Shown here piece by piece: positions 61,796-64,000 of a DNA stretch of 64,000 nt. The notes below the pieces were generated by a model, which did not search any database, was not told the origin of the DNA, and worked only from the letters and a program-made list of their open reading frames with translations. How positions within the stretch are numbered: position 1 is the first letter of the stretch; each line of letters starts with the position of its first letter. A program made the translations under genes and the position numbers. Origin of the DNA: Rhabdornis inornatus (taxonomy: Eukaryota; Chordata; Aves; Passeriformes; Rhabdornithidae); NCBI GenBank assembly GCA_013397075.1, contig VWZS01009934.1, forward strand, positions 2,046,001 through 2,110,000, in the 5' to 3' direction.

Positions 61796-64000
61796 CAAGA
61801 TCATAAATTTATCCCAAAATACTTCAAGACAGACTTGATGTTAAAAACTAATATACTCTAGACATAGGAGAACCTCATTAGAATGTTGCTATAAAAGACA
61901 AAATAAAACTGCAAATGCCAGATTCACTAGTACACTCCAACTGCTTTTTGATGCTTTGGAGACTCAAACTAGCCATTAACTGGACTTAACTACCCAGTTA
62001 AGTCAATTTTATGTTAGTTTTCCACTGTGAAAGCAGAAAAATGCATCCAAAATGTATTGATCCAACTGTTCTAAGTGAGGTATCCGAGAAGTAAAGTTTT
62101 TATGACCAGCCTTAGCTGAGATTATCTTTGTCCATGCAAAGGCAATGGAAATGCAATTCTGTTCTGTTTCTAATATCCTCTCATTCTGCTCCTGAGGAGT
62201 AAGAAGGGAACTTTCTCCTTGATTCCTGTGAAAAAATAGCCAGCATAGTCATGGAAGGCCTAAATCACATCTTTGTATGCATCCCAAATCCACTTTAGCT
62301 TTTTAATACAAGCACAAAACTCTGGAAGTAGGACCAAACACCAAAGCTTCAGTTTAGGAAGCACATTCTTGTGCTTCACTCTGTTCACTTACAGCTGGAT
62401 TCAGTGTTGGGTTTCCTTTTTACAGTATTACTAAATCACCAAACTCTCTTCACACTCTATCTCAGGCAGCAGAGGGTGGGTAACTCTGAGTAATAAGTCA
62501 GTGATGATTGTAAATATGCAATTCTCGGCCTAATATACAGTTAATGAGGGAGGAAGGTTTTTTTTCTTTAATTAATAATACACAGATTATATTCTAGCAT
62601 GATACAGTATAATCCATTCTACGAATAGAGATTCTTTTCCTGGCCTTTCAGGCAAGGCATTTGTGAGATGCAGGGGTTCATAACATGTCCCTTGATGTAC
62701 CACAGGAAATTACATCCTTATGCACCAAACTGAACTGCATTTGAAGCTTAGGTGTGATCAGCATTTCTTAATTCATACCTTGTTTGTGTCTGCTTCTGTC
62801 TTTGGCACTCACATCTGTCTGAAGATCAGACATGTTTCTGCAGAAATCTGTCATGGAGGGTTGTACTCACTTCTTACAAGTTTTCTGTTTGGAATAAATC
62901 AGGTGAGGCAAGTACACGGTGAAACAGGTAGCACCTGCCCTTGCTTTGTAAAGCTACTCTACCTAACCAGGAGTGGCAGCTCCATCTAACCCAAACACTC
63001 TTCATTTAGGTTCTTTTAATTTAACTGAGTTGCAAACCTTGTTGACAATGAGCAAAAGCTAAGTCACAAGCTCAAGGTTTAGCATGTTATCTATGTTCTA
63101 CCTTCTTTCTGCTTTTATTGACTGCCTCTTTATTAGCTATGAATTATCAAGTTTTGGCCCATATTGGGTGGGTTTTTCTTCATTTACAAGAAAATGAGTT
63201 GTAATAATGTAAAAACTTTGTTAAAGTGCACCAAATTTGCGTGGTTACTTAACAGCCAAATATTGGTTCCCTCTGAAATTCCAACAGATAAATACACAAT
63301 TTATCCTGCCACAAAAATTTTATGTACAGGAGAATTGCACCTTCCATCTTGATATGAAGTATCTTACTTTGCCAAGTTGTGTAAATCAGTAAAAAAACAT
63401 ATAAACAATGTCATGCATGAAAATTCTGTTCCTGCTATTCTGATTATCACAGCACATAAATTTCTAAGAATGTAGAATCTTCAGACTAGAAGGCTCATCA
63501 AATCTAATCACTTTCTCCATATTAATATCATAAAATTGCTTTCATGAATTTATACGTACTGGGTAGCTTCCTCTGCTCTGAAGTTTGGTTCCATACATTG
63601 ACCACTTGGGTCCATATTTGACTATTTCCAGCACATACACTTTATAGGAAATTTTTTTCTTCATGGCAGCATTGACCTCTAATTTGTGTGGTTCTCTTTA
63701 TCTCCAAGTTATTTGTTGTCAAAGACATAAAGTTCTTCCTAGCTATAGGTGGCCTTCGTGGGTCTATGTCATATCTGTATGTGTCCAAGGTGTAACTCAT
63801 TTCCTCACGTGGGCTTTCTGAAATTTCTCCTCTGCTAAATAAGGTTTCCCCTTCTTTGTATCTAATCCAGTTTGAGGGAGTTTTGGGGATTTTTAATCTG
63901 AAAAGTCCAGATAAGCTATTGCCAGTGCCTTGTACCCTGACAATTCTGACATGAATACTTCTCTGTCTCTGGAAATATCTATCCTGTTATAGCAAGAAAT

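Larger units (their letters stand above)
40913..64000 (+). other. PTPRM: PTPRM intron, 5' portion (at least 23 kb)
   Basis: It starts at the GTAAGT donor at 40913 and runs off the window. I looked for the next PTPRM exon (expected to begin with KLAKKRKE-type codons) and did not find it. It holds a 15-bp tandem repeat (42952-42987), a T/G-rich tract (43561-43634), CR1 fragments (54124-54176 and 59261-59320) and an 11-bp hairpin (61763-61795). The remaining stretches show only AT-rich unique-looking DNA with short, unrecognisable reading frames. Confidence 0.8.

Noticed and set aside
63472..63525. Possible very old CR1/L3-like 3' end in minus orientation
   Set aside because: AGAATCTTCAGACTAGAAGG is suggestive, but the following bases diverge too much to separate from chance by eye.
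40913..64000. Expected next PTPRM exon (KLAKKRKE-type start)
   Set aside because: I looked for it on the + strand and found no matching codons with splice sites. It must lie beyond the window.
1..64000. CRISPR arrays, operons, rRNA or bacterial mobile systems
   Set aside because: No such structure is present. The sequence is vertebrate intron, and the short repeats found are microsatellites, tandem duplications and retroelement fragments.

Overview
This window is vertebrate nuclear DNA, AT-rich and intron-like, almost certainly from a bird. The avian signature comes from CR1 LINE 3' ends in both orientations (about 8178-8312, 54124-54176 and 59261-59320). It also comes from a SINE at 13483-13609 that joins a tRNA-Ile-like head to a CR1-like tail. 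That architecture is known from songbirds (TguSINE1), so a passerine is the best guess. There is no bacterial gene content.

The only functional gene I can support is an internal piece of PTPRM (receptor-type tyrosine phosphatase mu) on the + strand. Three constitutive exons are visible: 9622-9895 (last fibronectin III/membrane-proximal region with the basic proprotein cleavage motif), 11038-11074 (a 37-nt exon) and 33819-33951 (juxtamembrane stalk plus the whole transmembrane helix). Their phases join without a break. A fourth candidate, 40883-40912, is a 30-nt phase-2/phase-2 microexon that would insert ten residues rich in Tyr and Ser just inside the membrane. Exons for the MAM, Ig and earlier FNIII domains lie upstream of the window. 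The KLAKK-type juxtamembrane exon and the phosphatase domains lie downstream. No further exon was found in the last 23 kb.

Layout: 1-9621 is intron with a 101-bp near-palindrome at its left edge, a 24-N gap, a 31-bp tandem duplication and a CR1 relic. 9622-11074 holds two exons around a short 1.1-kb intron. 11075-33818 is a 22.7-kb intron holding the SINE, a CpG-bearing minus-strand coding relic (16129-16560) and simple repeats. 33819-33951 is the transmembrane exon. 33952-40882 is intron with a five-run GGG tract about 0.9 kb before the microexon. 40913-64000 is intron with CR1 fragments and low-complexity tracts.

Most interesting are the tyrosine-rich microexon, the long palindrome and the unidentified minus-strand relic. 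All identifications were made by reading and translating the sequence. No database search was run.
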